A stretch of 40,434 nt of DNA from a virus: positions 1 to 40,434 of the IMG/VR virus record IMGVR_UViG_3300035670_000531; one strand, written 5' to 3'. Below the pieces are notes generated by a model. That model had not been told where the DNA came from. It saw only the letters and a program-made list of their open reading frames with translations, and did no database searches. The position numbers and the translations under genes are program-made. This document shows, piece after piece, positions 31,929 to 40,281 of the stretch. Within the stretch, counting starts at the first letter, position 1, and each line of letters starts with the position of its first letter.

Positions 31929-32733
31929 CGTTTACCTCGCTTTTCGCGGAGAGGTCTGTGCCTCCCGGTAATTGGTTAATAAGATGCTGATAGGTTACAT
32001 ACTCAGGATACAGAGGCTTCCAATCGGTATAGTTAAACACCGTAACATCACCGATGCTGAATGCCCTCTCTATCCATCGTTGTCTCACATCGTTTTTTGC
32101 ATGTTCCGATTGCACAAGTATGGGAGTGTCGTCTACGAACAACTGCGCCAGCCTAACCTCAAAATCGATCTGTTCTTTTGTCGTAGTCCACTGGTCGCTT
32201 CGCCCTACTCCATGCTCCATCTCAGTGCATCCCCGCTTAAGTATCACCGGGATATTCGGTCCGAGATGTTCGTCGGCATCAACTTCATTCCGCACTTTCA
32301 GGTAACATTCAAGCCCTTCTTTTAAACCGCGATTGTAGAAATAGCCGCCGTAATTTCCGAATACCGATGGCCTTATCTCAATGCCGCACTTGCTCGGATG
32401 GTCAAGACGCGTCTGTAGCGATTCAAGAGCGAAGAGTTGCTGAAGCGTACCCGGTCTCACCACTACCTTGAAGCAATCCTGACAACCCATAGGGACAAAC
32501 CACTTATCTTTCGGAAGTTTTTTCTCGACGATTTCGTGGAATGTCACATCCTTCCAGAGGAAGCACTTCATCCGGTAGCTTGACTTGGCGTGGATCCACG
32601 GAGTGTCTATATCAAACCTGAGATTGGCGACGAACTTGCCGTCGCTTCCTCTCAGGTCGATATTACCGGAGTGGATCATGCCACTCAGCAACCTCACGAT
32701 GTTCGCTGATTTCAGTTCATCGTAAAGTGACAT
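31900..32733 (-). CDS. Cys-containing protein of unknown function in the head module
   Basis: 277 residues, no family recognised. Cys residues (about 57, 84, 87, 116, 143, 169) include CQDC, and conserved-looking motifs are NYGGYFYNRGL, IPVILKRGCTEMEHG and DIDTPWIHAKSSYR. The composition is unlike capsid or tail proteins and more like a metal-binding enzyme or adaptor. It lies directly after the decoration-like gene. The ATG at 32733 has no clear ribosome site but follows the previous stop by three bases, so translation may rely on reinitiation. Confidence 0.5.
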   Translation of the reverse strand: MSLYDELKSANIVRLLSGMIHSGNIDLRGSDGKFVANLRFDIDTPWIHAKSSYRMKCFLWKDVTFHEIVEKKLPKDKWFVPMGCQDCFKVVVRPGTLQQLFALESLQTRLDHPSKCGIEIRPSVFGNYGGYFYNRGLKEGLECYLKVRNEVDADEHLGPNIPVILKRGCTEMEHGVGRSDQWTTTKEQIDFEVRLAQLFVDDTPILVQSEHAKNDVRQRWIERAFSIGDVTVFNYTDWKPLYPEYVTYQHLINQLPGGTDLSAKSEVNDEYKDSGKV

Positions 32734-32736
32734 AAA

Positions 32737-33210
32737 TTACAGTAGTGTTGTGGACTGATTCCCGGATATCCTCGGATTCTCGAGGACTGCTACAACGTGA
32801 ACGATACCCGCGCTGGCTGCATTGCTGATGTTCAGAGTGAGCCACTCTTCTGAGTTCGCGGTATCCATTGCAGAAGCATCAACATGGACGACTGCCATTC
32901 TGGTCGTGTAGGTCGTGCCGGTGAGTGTCAGTCCGGAAGATGCAGTCGCACTTCCCCAATCTGTCAGAACATCGGAACTGTCTGACCCGATGGCCGCACC
33001 GCCATACGCATACCTGAATGGAAGCGCGGATGTCTTTGCCCCCTCGGTAGCACCTGAGTACACCTTGAGGACCGCGTTCCCAGTGACCGCGCCAAAGGTA
33101 AAGATGATCGTCGCGGAGTCGCCCAGCATCTTGAATGAGTCTGTATCCGTTCCATTGTTGAAATCTGCCGTCGTCAGCAACGGAATAATTTTTGCGGTTT
33201 CAGCTAACAT
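32737..33210 (-). CDS. probable capsid decoration/stabilising protein
   Basis: 157 residues, Ala/Thr/Ser-rich and beta-strand-rich (SATIIFTFGAVTGNAVLKVY, RMAVVHVDASAM, AGIVHVVAVLENP). It follows the capsid gene immediately, the usual place of gpD-like decoration proteins, but it is longer than gpD (about 110) and no sequence family is recognised. AAGGAGGT lies ten bases before the ATG. Role inferred from position and composition. Confidence 0.5.
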   Translation of the reverse strand: MLAETAKIIPLLTTADFNNGTDTDSFKMLGDSATIIFTFGAVTGNAVLKVYSGATEGAKTSALPFRYAYGGAAIGSDSSDVLTDWGSATASSGLTLTGTTYTTRMAVVHVDASAMDTANSEEWLTLNISNAASAGIVHVVAVLENPRISGNQSTTLL

Positions 33211-33244
33211 TGTTCATTAACCTCCTTTATGTTTTTTTGTTTCA

Positions 33245-34576
33245 TTACGTTCTGCTCGCCAAAGCTACAAAGGGCGATACGGTTGCACTTCCTTTATACG
33301 GCGTGAGGGTCGACTTCCATATGGGCTGCCCGTTGTTTCGTGTAACCCACTTGAAGGTCATCTCGTCATACACGAACTTGACCTCAACGCTTCTCGATGC
33401 GTTGATGCCACCTTTTTCGATAATGAGGTACTGGGAGAGGTCCACAAAGAGGATATCTCCGACCGTGCCGAGTGCCGCACACTGCTCGATTTCGATGACC
33501 GGTTTTCCGAAGATTGTCCCGTAAGGCTGTTGTGAAAGTCCACCAGGAGGCATGAAGAGAGGAACACCAGCCGTGCCGATGGTCATGTTGAGTTGCATAA
33601 TCTGTGGCATACATTCGCTGTTGATGAGCCAAATGGCATTAGCCTTTGACCTTCCCGGCATTCTGCTATACATCTTGATGATGTTCTCCGCGACGATGGT
33701 AGCTGCCGTCTGTCCGGTTTCCTTGGTCTGGGAAACGAGGCAAGGAGCGTTGAGAATTCCGAGCATCTCGCCCGCGCCCGCACCGTTGACAATTTCGTCG
33801 TCGACTTTGAACCCGAACTCCTCGGTGAATGCCTGAGAGAATACACCTTCAAGTGCCGTTGCATCTGCAAGAAGCTCCTCGGTTGCATAGGCGATACCCA
33901 TGAGCTTCTCAAGTTTCATTTCGAGTTTTGCGAATTTCGGCTTCTTGGAACTGACGGTAGCAGCCTCATCAGCCCTGTAAATCTGTACACCACCCCACCT
34001 TGAACCGGTAGCTCTTGTGGTCTCATCCACAATTGGTGCGCTGATGCCGTTTCCAGAAACGGAGATTTTTCTGCATCTCGGTGCGAGTACCATTGTCTCA
34101 TTTGCCCTGGTGAGCAGTTCAGTGGTGAAGTCGCTCTGAACCAGAAATCCACCATCACTTGACACACTCTCAGATGCACCGCTCGCAGCGTCATACACCT
34201 GAAAGAGTCTCTCGTCCGGTCTGTTCTTCGGGTTGGCAGCATTCACGATTGCGCGGAGTTGCTCTCCGAAGTTCCTGAACGGCTTGCCATCGTGATTCGG
34301 TGTTACGGTCATGACGGGACCGGATGACGGTGATGCCTTTTTGATTCTATTAAGAATTTCAGCTCTCAACTGGTCCTCGTTCCATCCTTCCTGAATTGCG
34401 TGTTCAGCAAGGTTCTCGGCTTTGTACTCCTTGCCGAGGGTGCGAAGATTTTTTGCCCTTTCGATCTCTGACTGCCGTGCCTGCTTTGACGCGGCTTTTG
34501 CTGCGTTGTCGATATCACACCGCGGGCAGGCATCGCCGACCATTGGCGTGCCGCAGTTTGTGCATTGTAATGCCAT
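33245..34576 (-). CDS. major capsid protein from internal start
   Basis: An in-frame ATG at 34576 (residue 237 of the fusion) is preceded by AGAAGGAGGTAG, a near-perfect ribosome site eight bases away. It would yield a 443-residue capsid precursor separately from the fusion, giving the large excess of capsid over protease that assembly needs. It starts with the zinc ribbon MALQCTNCG. In lambda the nested C/Nu3 genes use the same trick for protease and scaffold. Confidence 0.75.
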   Translation of the reverse strand: MALQCTNCGTPMVGDACPRCDIDNAAKAASKQARQSEIERAKNLRTLGKEYKAENLAEHAIQEGWNEDQLRAEILNRIKKASPSSGPVMTVTPNHDGKPFRNFGEQLRAIVNAANPKNRPDERLFQVYDAASGASESVSSDGGFLVQSDFTTELLTRANETMVLAPRCRKISVSGNGISAPIVDETTRATGSRWGGVQIYRADEAATVSSKKPKFAKLEMKLEKLMGIAYATEELLADATALEGVFSQAFTEEFGFKVDDEIVNGAGAGEMLGILNAPCLVSQTKETGQTAATIVAENIIKMYSRMPGRSKANAIWLINSECMPQIMQLNMTIGTAGVPLFMPPGGLSQQPYGTIFGKPVIEIEQCAALGTVGDILFVDLSQYLIIEKGGINASRSVEVKFVYDEMTFKWVTRNNGQPIWKSTLTPYKGSATVSPFVALASRT

Positions 34577-35284
34577 TTTGACTACCTCCTTCTGTTGTAT
34601 GTTTGTGTTTTTTACCGTTTCAGTCTTGTCCGATAATGTTTCTTCCTGTTTTATTTCTGCTTCTACCTTCGGAGCATTCTTGAACCGCGATAGGTCGAAG
34701 GATGCGGCTATCTTTACTGGTTCTATTACCTCATCGGCGAATCCCCAGCCTAATGCGTCCTCTGCATTCATCCATGTCTCATCGCTCATGAGGTCCGATA
34801 CATCCTGCTCGCTTATGTTCGTCTTGGTCATGTACGCGGAAATGATTGATGACTTTATCTTGTCCAATGAATCTGCCATCTTCCGCATATCACTCGCATC
34901 ACCCATGACGATTCCGAATGGATCATGGATCATCATAATAGCGTTCTGCGGCATGATTACCTTGCCTGCCATTGCGATGACTGATGCGATGCTTGCCGCG
35001 ATGCCATCGACATAGACTTCCTTCGCCGCACTGTGAGCCACAAGTAGGTTGTAAATCGCAAGACCCTCGAATACCGAGCCTCCGGGTGAGTTTAACCGTA
35101 GGATGATTTTATCTACATCTCCAAGTGCCTTTAACTCTTTTGCGAACTCCTTTGCGCCGATTCCGGAGTTATCCCAGAAGTCTTTTCCTATTTGCTCATA
35201 AATATCAATCTCGGCTGTTTTCTCTCCCTTGGCCTGCATTGAAAAATATCTGCGCCACTCTGATTGTGCTTCCTTATGTGCCAT
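33245..35284 (-). CDS. ClpP-like prohead protease fused to major capsid protein
   Basis: 679 residues. Residues 20-195 are a ClpP-type serine protease (NSPGGS near 65-70, DGIAAS with nucleophile Ser98, MMIHDP with His120, then DETW around 169). Residues 237-290 carry a zinc-ribbon-like CTNCG and CPRC and a helical delta-like segment. Residues from about 315 onward form an HK97-fold capsid protein (SSDGGFLVQSDFTTELLTR, GSRWGGVQIY, YATEELLAD, IVNGAGAGEMLG). The protease would cleave the scaffold during prohead maturation. GGAGG precedes the ATG at 35284; the start overlaps the portal gene by 11 bases. Confidence 0.92.
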   Translation of the reverse strand: MAHKEAQSEWRRYFSMQAKGEKTAEIDIYEQIGKDFWDNSGIGAKEFAKELKALGDVDKIILRLNSPGGSVFEGLAIYNLLVAHSAAKEVYVDGIAASIASVIAMAGKVIMPQNAIMMIHDPFGIVMGDASDMRKMADSLDKIKSSIISAYMTKTNISEQDVSDLMSDETWMNAEDALGWGFADEVIEPVKIAASFDLSRFKNAPKVEAEIKQEETLSDKTETVKNTNIQQKEVVKMALQCTNCGTPMVGDACPRCDIDNAAKAASKQARQSEIERAKNLRTLGKEYKAENLAEHAIQEGWNEDQLRAEILNRIKKASPSSGPVMTVTPNHDGKPFRNFGEQLRAIVNAANPKNRPDERLFQVYDAASGASESVSSDGGFLVQSDFTTELLTRANETMVLAPRCRKISVSGNGISAPIVDETTRATGSRWGGVQIYRADEAATVSSKKPKFAKLEMKLEKLMGIAYATEELLADATALEGVFSQAFTEEFGFKVDDEIVNGAGAGEMLGILNAPCLVSQTKETGQTAATIVAENIIKMYSRMPGRSKANAIWLINSECMPQIMQLNMTIGTAGVPLFMPPGGLSQQPYGTIFGKPVIEIEQCAALGTVGDILFVDLSQYLIIEKGGINASRSVEVKFVYDEMTFKWVTRNNGQPIWKSTLTPYKGSATVSPFVALASRT

Positions 35285-36824
35285 AAAGTGCCTCCATGTC
35301 TTCCATCGGCCTTCCGGGTCCCTTGCCATTACCTGGCTCGGTACTGGTCTCTTTACGGGAGTCTTCCCTTTCTTCAGCTTTTGGAGATTTCTCTACGGGA
35401 GCGACCCCGTATTTTTTCATCAATTCTTGTTCTTCTTTGATGCGAATAAGTATCTCCTCGAAGTCCTCGCCTGTCTCTGCAGCAAGGTCCGTCCTTGTGG
35501 TCAGTAGATTGTCCAACGCGAGGATGTTTGCATTTATGTCCTTCTCCGGGTCAACCCAAGGCCATGACCGAGGGATGAATTTCGGCTTGTGCAGTTCCGG
35601 AAACTTGTAAGCCGGAAGATTAATTTCCTCCGTAACAAGAGCCATCTTGAGCCACCTTTTGAATATCTCAGCCTTGTAATTCGTTATCATCCATGACTGT
35701 ATGAGCTTCCACATGTCCCTTTCCTCAAGCGCACCGGCGCGAAGGGATGAATAGTTCACGCTTTCAAGGTCGGATGCGAGCGAGTTGTAGGACACCAGAA
35801 GCCCTGCCGAAATCCCCCGGAGCGTAGATTTCATGAACGGCCCGAAGTTCCCGCCGGGGTGCTGCGGGTCAAATGGCTTGAACTGATACCCGTATGGTGC
35901 TTTCATGAATATGCCCGGCTCCATCTCGGATATCGGGTTGCCGTCTGAATCGGTCGTATCGGCATCTGGATTGACACTCGGATCAGCCATTTCGTCTTTC
36001 GGCTCCCATATACCCATTGAGGATGCCCCGATTCTCGCGCCGACTATCTCGGCTTCCTCATATGCGCCCAAATTATTGAGCCGGGTCATGGCTGAATGCA
36101 TCCAAGGAACTCCGCGCGGCTGTTGATATCTTTCCGCGATGAACGGATGGAGTATCTGTTCAGCCGGAATGCGCTGATACTGCCGGGAATTGTATGACCA
36201 GACGTTATCGCCGGGATGCTCGGTAAGTAGATGGTAAGCCACAGGACGCATCCATCTGTCGAACTCCACACCCATGCGGAGGCTGTTGCCATTCTGCATC
36301 TTCGCCAGATTCAGCGTCTCGTCGAGGTGATCGGCCTCTAAAAACTGCAGCGAAAATCCCCACGGGTTGTCGAATCCCTCTAAAAACCGGATGATTATCT
36401 CACCATCGCGCGCAACCGACTGGATAAACAACCTGTCGGCATCCTGTCCTGACAGAGTGCCTGATGCCTCAAAATTTCCACGCTGGCAGTATTTCGCCCA
36501 TGCTTCCTCGATGCGGTCATTCGCGCCCTTGTCGAGCGATCCGTCACGGAGTTTCGCCTTGTTCTGCAGCTTTATGCCTTCAGGACCAACGACGTTTTTC
36601 GCAATGAGCCACAAAAACCCTCTTGCATAGTCGTTGTTTATGACCAAATCCCGGCTTCTCGCCCGGAGAGTTCTCAGGCTTGCCCGTAAGATGCTTGACG
36701 GGCTGGTGATTGATGTCGACCAATCAGCGGTCAGCCTGTTGATATTTGCGGCGGCATAATTGCGGGGTTGTTTCCCCTTGTATGTACGCCAGAATGCCTT
36801 AATTGCCCTATTTATGCGTCCCAT
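35274..36824 (-). CDS. portal protein, lambda gpB-like
   Basis: 516 residues. N-terminal ADWSTSITSPSSILRASLRTLRARSRDLVINNDYARGFLWLIAKNVVG-type region (here summarised: SPSSILRASLRTLRARSRD at 42-60) and the later GVPWMHSAMTRLNNLGAYEEAE and ASDLESVNYSSLRAG are signatures of the gpB portal family. It forms the dodecameric ring through which DNA is packaged and to which the connector and tail attach. A C-terminal Pro/Glu/Lys-rich tail is likely flexible. The ATG follows the stop of the gpW-like gene (TAAATG), with AGGAG ten bases upstream. Confidence 0.93.
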   Translation of the reverse strand: MGRINRAIKAFWRTYKGKQPRNYAAANINRLTADWSTSITSPSSILRASLRTLRARSRDLVINNDYARGFLWLIAKNVVGPEGIKLQNKAKLRDGSLDKGANDRIEEAWAKYCQRGNFEASGTLSGQDADRLFIQSVARDGEIIIRFLEGFDNPWGFSLQFLEADHLDETLNLAKMQNGNSLRMGVEFDRWMRPVAYHLLTEHPGDNVWSYNSRQYQRIPAEQILHPFIAERYQQPRGVPWMHSAMTRLNNLGAYEEAEIVGARIGASSMGIWEPKDEMADPSVNPDADTTDSDGNPISEMEPGIFMKAPYGYQFKPFDPQHPGGNFGPFMKSTLRGISAGLLVSYNSLASDLESVNYSSLRAGALEERDMWKLIQSWMITNYKAEIFKRWLKMALVTEEINLPAYKFPELHKPKFIPRSWPWVDPEKDINANILALDNLLTTRTDLAAETGEDFEEILIRIKEEQELMKKYGVAPVEKSPKAEEREDSRKETSTEPGNGKGPGRPMEDMEALYGT

Positions 36825-37388
36825 TTACGATGGACTCCTGAATTGAACCCTGATTTTGTTGCTTTTCGATGTTCCCTCTTTAATCATCTCACTGCTGTAA
36901 ATCGACTCGTAGTAGGTCTTCCACCGCATAAGCAGTTCCGGATTCCTGGCGATGTTCTTATCCCCGAATGTCTTGCTGAGAATGTCCAGAGTGGCATCGT
37001 CTGCCTTGCCTTCAAGCGTGGATTCGATGTAATCGAGCATTATCCGGGCGTGTGAGCGAGTGTCGTAGGTGGTGGATGCGGTTAAATCGGGGAGGATTTC
37101 AAGCGTCCCGGTGTAAACCGTGTATGCGTAGGTCGCATCAGAGACTCGCCCTGTGAGGGTATATATCCCCGGCGTATAGAGTGCGGATGTGGCTTTTGCG
37201 ATGGTTACATCAAAGTATTCGCTGTCTGCGGTGGCTGTTACGGTATATTTTGCTGCGGAATTGATGATTGTGTAGGTTAAAGTCCAGCTTGAGGCGGGAT
37301 AATCGGCGGTCAGATCCTCACGCGTCCACTGAATCGTATCTCCTGCGCGGATGGATATCGGCTCTTTGGTAGGGATATCTGTCGCCAT
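36825..37388 (-). CDS. gpW-like head-tail connector with N-terminal beta domain
   Basis: 187 residues. Residues 1-105 form a beta-sandwich-like segment (ISIRAGDTIQW, SWTLTYTI, YTPGIYTLTGRVSD, GTLEILPDL). Residues 106-170 contain TYDTRSHARIMLDYIE and NPELLMRWKTYYESIY, a helical pattern shared with gpW-like connectors (DxRSHA, then LLxxRxxY). gpW lies between large terminase and portal in lambda, as here. The added N-terminal beta domain is found in a number of phage relatives and may face the virion outside. The ribosome site is weak. Confidence 0.68.
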   Translation of the reverse strand: MATDIPTKEPISIRAGDTIQWTREDLTADYPASSWTLTYTIINSAAKYTVTATADSEYFDVTIAKATSALYTPGIYTLTGRVSDATYAYTVYTGTLEILPDLTASTTYDTRSHARIMLDYIESTLEGKADDATLDILSKTFGDKNIARNPELLMRWKTYYESIYSSEMIKEGTSKSNKIRVQFRSPS

Positions 37389-37467
37389 TAAGTATCACAA
37401 TATCACCTGTAAAGCAGTTGCTACAAGGTACATTTGTACACATTTGTACACATTTGTCACACTTTTT
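37389..37467 (-). other. short noncoding segment after the HTH gene
   Basis: A 79-base gap in an otherwise tightly packed operon, containing the 10-base repeats and a TGTGAC element. The base sequence ATATTGTGA is shared with the early promoter region. A weak promoter is possible (TTGTAG, then an AT-rich hexamer) but not convincing. Confidence 0.45.
37431..37460. repeat. three tandem 10-base repeats, operator-like
   Basis: CATTTGTACA occurs twice in direct succession and is followed by the variant CATTTGTCAC. Each perfect unit contains the palindrome TGTACA, so sites fall on the same face of the helix (about one turn apart). It lies eight bases after a small HTH protein gene, which is the natural candidate to bind it. 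Confidence 0.8.
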
Positions 37468-37776
37468 TTACTTTCCGGACCAGTTTTTTACCCATGACGA
37501 CCGTTTCGAGGATGTATTTTTGTCTTTTTTGCACTTCACCTCAATAATTTCCACATCTTCATCCGTCTCTTTTTTACCATGATTTTGTTTGACGAACTCA
37601 ACCACTGAACATCTGTAAATTCTGATTGAGCCGTTCAGGTTTGTGCCGTTCAGGACTTCAGGATACCAGCGATATACGGTCCTTTTGGATATTCCGAGGA
37701 AGGATGCTACTTCAAAAAGAGACAATAACGGCTTGTTAGGCAGTTGCTTGAATAGGTCATCGAAATTTACTTCCAA
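37468..37776 (-). CDS. small helix-turn-helix (excisionase/MerR-like) protein
   Basis: 102 residues. Residues 17-37 (LLSLFEVASFLGISKRTVYRW) form a helix-turn-helix of the excisionase type, with a following beta wing (GSIRIYRCSVVEFV). A Lys-rich tail follows. It is encoded between large terminase and the gpW-like connector, an unusual place for a regulator. TTG start at 37776 with GGATGGG upstream and a ten-base overlap with terminase. Possible role: autoregulation through the 10-base repeats just downstream, or a DNA-binding packaging accessory. Confidence 0.7.
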   Translation of the reverse strand: MEVNFDDLFKQLPNKPLLSLFEVASFLGISKRTVYRWYPEVLNGTNLNGSIRIYRCSVVEFVKQNHGKKETDEDVEIIEVKCKKDKNTSSKRSSWVKNWSGK

Positions 37777-39704
37777 CCCTTAACCCATCCTCTTGACGGG
37801 TTGCGTCTAAACACATTCCAACTCTTCTGCTCTTTCTTCTGGACAGGCTGCGGCTCTGGTTGTGGTGTTTCGGGTTCAGGTTTCGGTTCAATCAGCTTCT
37901 TTTCACCCTGATATTGAGCCACTATCTTGTTCATGTCCCGAATCCTGAGAAATGTGAACGCACCATAGGCATACACAAAACAGTCCCATGCCTCTGCATT
38001 CTTACCATGCGGTAGAAACCATGTCCTGACAGATCGCCCGCTCTTGTCTTTCTTGACCGTAGGCACTTCATTGGTCAACTGCTGAAAGTATGAGATATCC
38101 GTACCACTCCCCATCGGGAAGTGAATATATCCGAATGGGATAACTGACTGTTCTTCATTAAGCCTTATTTTTAGCCTGGTATGTAGGATCTCTTTTATCA
38201 TGTCTACTGCCACGATAACCAAATCTGCCTTGTTCTTGCGTTTGGGTCTGTCTATGACATACCGCCGTCTGCCCTCCTCCCCTTTTATGGCAAATAACCG
38301 CCTCCCCTGCTTCCCGGCACAGAACCGATATACCACCTGAGTCAGGAAGCCTGAGTCAATGAATACCGATGACAGCTTCATGGCCTTCCCGCACTCGTGA
38401 TATCTGTCCTTCAGCAGGAACTTCTCCAATTCCCGCCAACAGTCGCTCTCCGACTGCGACGGATCCCCGTAGAATATCTGATGCTCTATCAGCCAAGACT
38501 GCTCGTTCTTGCCGAATCCCCATACGGATGCCTCAATCCTATTGTCCTGAACGTCAACTCCTGCGGTTAATATGCCGACACCCGTTGGTACTTGCGGTCC
38601 GTAGTCTTCCCGCCTGCCGAATAACGCATTCTCGTCTATCTTTGTGTATGTCTCTTTCCATGTCTCTGCGAGCCATTCATTGACGAAAGTCTTCAACTTA
38701 TCCGGTACACTGTGGGACTTCAGCCAGTGTTCAGCGTATTCCTTCCAGTGTATCCACGGTGAATAGAGCGCGTTTATCCAGAACCCGGCATGACCGTTGA
38801 ACTCCTTCTCGGCCCTCCATTCGCCTTTTAAAAGCATATTCGTCTTATGCCGGTGGTCTATTGCAGCATTGCAGAACTCGCACTGATACCAGACGGACTC
38901 GACCTGATTCTCCTTGCCTTCCTTCTCTATCCACTTCAACCGTTTGTGTTGCAATACCTGATAGCCTCCGCACTCAGGACATGGCACATAATACTTCCGC
39001 ATATCAGAATCCTTGTATGCCTTCTCTATGCGGCTGTTTATCTCATCCCTCGGAGTGGATACCCTGATTTTCTTGCGGTTCCATGTGTAGGTAATCGTCC
39101 TATTGAATGCCAGCTCTTCCGGATCACCGGCACGGATTGACTTGTACTTATCCAGTTCATCAAGCAACACGATACGGACAGGCCGGGAAGACAGCTCTGC
39201 CTCAGAACCGGCACCCGTGATAGCAAGGTATCCACCGGCGAAGTCCTTGAATAGGATTTTATTCTCGGAGTCCTTTGCCCTATTCTCCCGAACCTTCCCT
39301 TTCAGGCACGGTGTCTCTTTTATCATTGGTGTCAATCGTTCCTTGCTCCAAGCCTCGGCCTTCGACTCTGTCTCAAATACGGTAAGCATCGGTGATGGGT
39401 CTTGGTCTATGTAATAGGCCACGGTATTGCAAATCATGCCCTCTGTCTTCCCGATCTGTGCAGGAAACATACACGTCACCTCTTCGACCCGGATATCACT
39501 GCAGCAGTCCATCGGCTCTTTAAGATACGGTGTTCTTTTTGTTCGCCACTGTCCGGGTTCTGCGCTTGTTTTTGAGCTGAGAACCCTTCTTCTGTCTGCC
39601 CACTCTGACATTTTTAACGCGGGAGGCGGCAACAGGACTCTCCTCGCGTTCTGTGCTATTAACTGCGGAGATGTTAGGTGTGACGAATCCAGTAAGGCAC
39701 TCAT
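37767..39704 (-). CDS. terminase large subunit, GpA family
   Basis: 645 residues. The ATPase shows a Walker A-like FPAQIGKTE at 80-88 and Walker B IVLLDELDKY at 178-187. A zinc-finger pair CPEC and CEFC lies at 242-245 and 275-278. The nuclease domain begins near AGVDVQDNR around 382-390. EWAD (34-37) and the spacing match lambda gpA. It cuts concatemers and drives DNA into the prohead. The start at 39704 has AAAGGAG at ideal spacing; a longer frame exists upstream without a site. It overlaps the small-terminase gene by 185 bases. C-terminal Pro/Glu repeat and basic end likely contact the portal. Confidence 0.95.
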   Translation of the reverse strand: MSALLDSSHLTSPQLIAQNARRVLLPPPALKMSEWADRRRVLSSKTSAEPGQWRTKRTPYLKEPMDCCSDIRVEEVTCMFPAQIGKTEGMICNTVAYYIDQDPSPMLTVFETESKAEAWSKERLTPMIKETPCLKGKVRENRAKDSENKILFKDFAGGYLAITGAGSEAELSSRPVRIVLLDELDKYKSIRAGDPEELAFNRTITYTWNRKKIRVSTPRDEINSRIEKAYKDSDMRKYYVPCPECGGYQVLQHKRLKWIEKEGKENQVESVWYQCEFCNAAIDHRHKTNMLLKGEWRAEKEFNGHAGFWINALYSPWIHWKEYAEHWLKSHSVPDKLKTFVNEWLAETWKETYTKIDENALFGRREDYGPQVPTGVGILTAGVDVQDNRIEASVWGFGKNEQSWLIEHQIFYGDPSQSESDCWRELEKFLLKDRYHECGKAMKLSSVFIDSGFLTQVVYRFCAGKQGRRLFAIKGEEGRRRYVIDRPKRKNKADLVIVAVDMIKEILHTRLKIRLNEEQSVIPFGYIHFPMGSGTDISYFQQLTNEVPTVKKDKSGRSVRTWFLPHGKNAEAWDCFVYAYGAFTFLRIRDMNKIVAQYQGEKKLIEPKPEPETPQPEPQPVQKKEQKSWNVFRRNPSRGWVKGWK

Positions 39705-40281
39705 CCATTTCTCCTTTTGCGATCTCAAAGATATCTGCGGCATTCTTATCTTCCAGTATCGGCGGCAACCGGAACACAAGATTGTTCAGCCTCTTTTTGA
39801 GTTCGGCATACTCGCGCTCTATAAGCCTCTGTGTCTCCTCGGCATTGACAAGTTTCTTCATCCTCGCAAGGTTTGCAATCTCCAACGCCTTCGCCTGTTC
39901 CATCTTCTGCTTCAGCTTCGCTTCGTTATAGCTCGAATCGCCCTTCTGCAGCTTACGCTGATATTCGATGTAATTCGTTGTACTTTTGTCACGATGGTAC
40001 TTGTTGTGTCCGACTTTCACATAAACGCCGAGATTCACCAGTACAACCGCCATTTTCTTGCTTGTTCCGTGCAGTTTGCATATCTGATCAAGGGTGCAGA
40101 TGTTCGGGCAGAACTCACTGTATTCCTCTGAGGCCAGCACCGGGATGTCGTCAACGGTTTTCGTGAGCAGTATTTCAGCCTGCCCCATGTCGGAGACTTG
40201 ATAGAAGAATGCGATGTAAAAAAGATTTTCCTTCCCGATTAATGTCTTTGCATATTTGGAATATTCTCTCGGAACTGCCAA
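39520..40281 (-). CDS. terminase small subunit, Nu1-like
   Basis: 253 residues from a TTG at 40281. Residues 60-110 (CTLDQICKLHGTSKKMAVVLVNLGVYVKVG) form a helix-turn-helix. Residues 120-190 show the Nu1-type coiled coil (AKLKQKMEQAKALEIANLARMKKLVNAEE, then RLNNLVFRLPPIL), as in small terminases that recruit DNA to GpA-type enzymes. The C-terminal 60 residues are very basic and overlap the large-terminase frame. The start is uncertain: no good ribosome site precedes the TTG, and the frame stays open upstream into the last 130 bases with no standard start codon, so the true start may lie beyond the window edge or use a rare codon. Confidence 0.8.
   Translation of the reverse strand: MAVPREYSKYAKTLIGKENLFYIAFFYQVSDMGQAEILLTKTVDDIPVLASEEYSEFCPNICTLDQICKLHGTSKKMAVVLVNLGVYVKVGHNKYHRDKSTTNYIEYQRKLQKGDSSYNEAKLKQKMEQAKALEIANLARMKKLVNAEETQRLIEREYAELKKRLNNLVFRLPPILEDKNAADIFEIAKGEMDECLTGFVTPNISAVNSTEREESPVAASRVKNVRVGRQKKGSQLKNKRRTRTVANKKNTVS

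Noticed and set aside
34422-35015. 197-codon plus-strand frame opposite the protease-capsid gene
   Set aside because: Shadow frame of a well-supported conserved gene; Cys/Ser-rich with no ribosome site.
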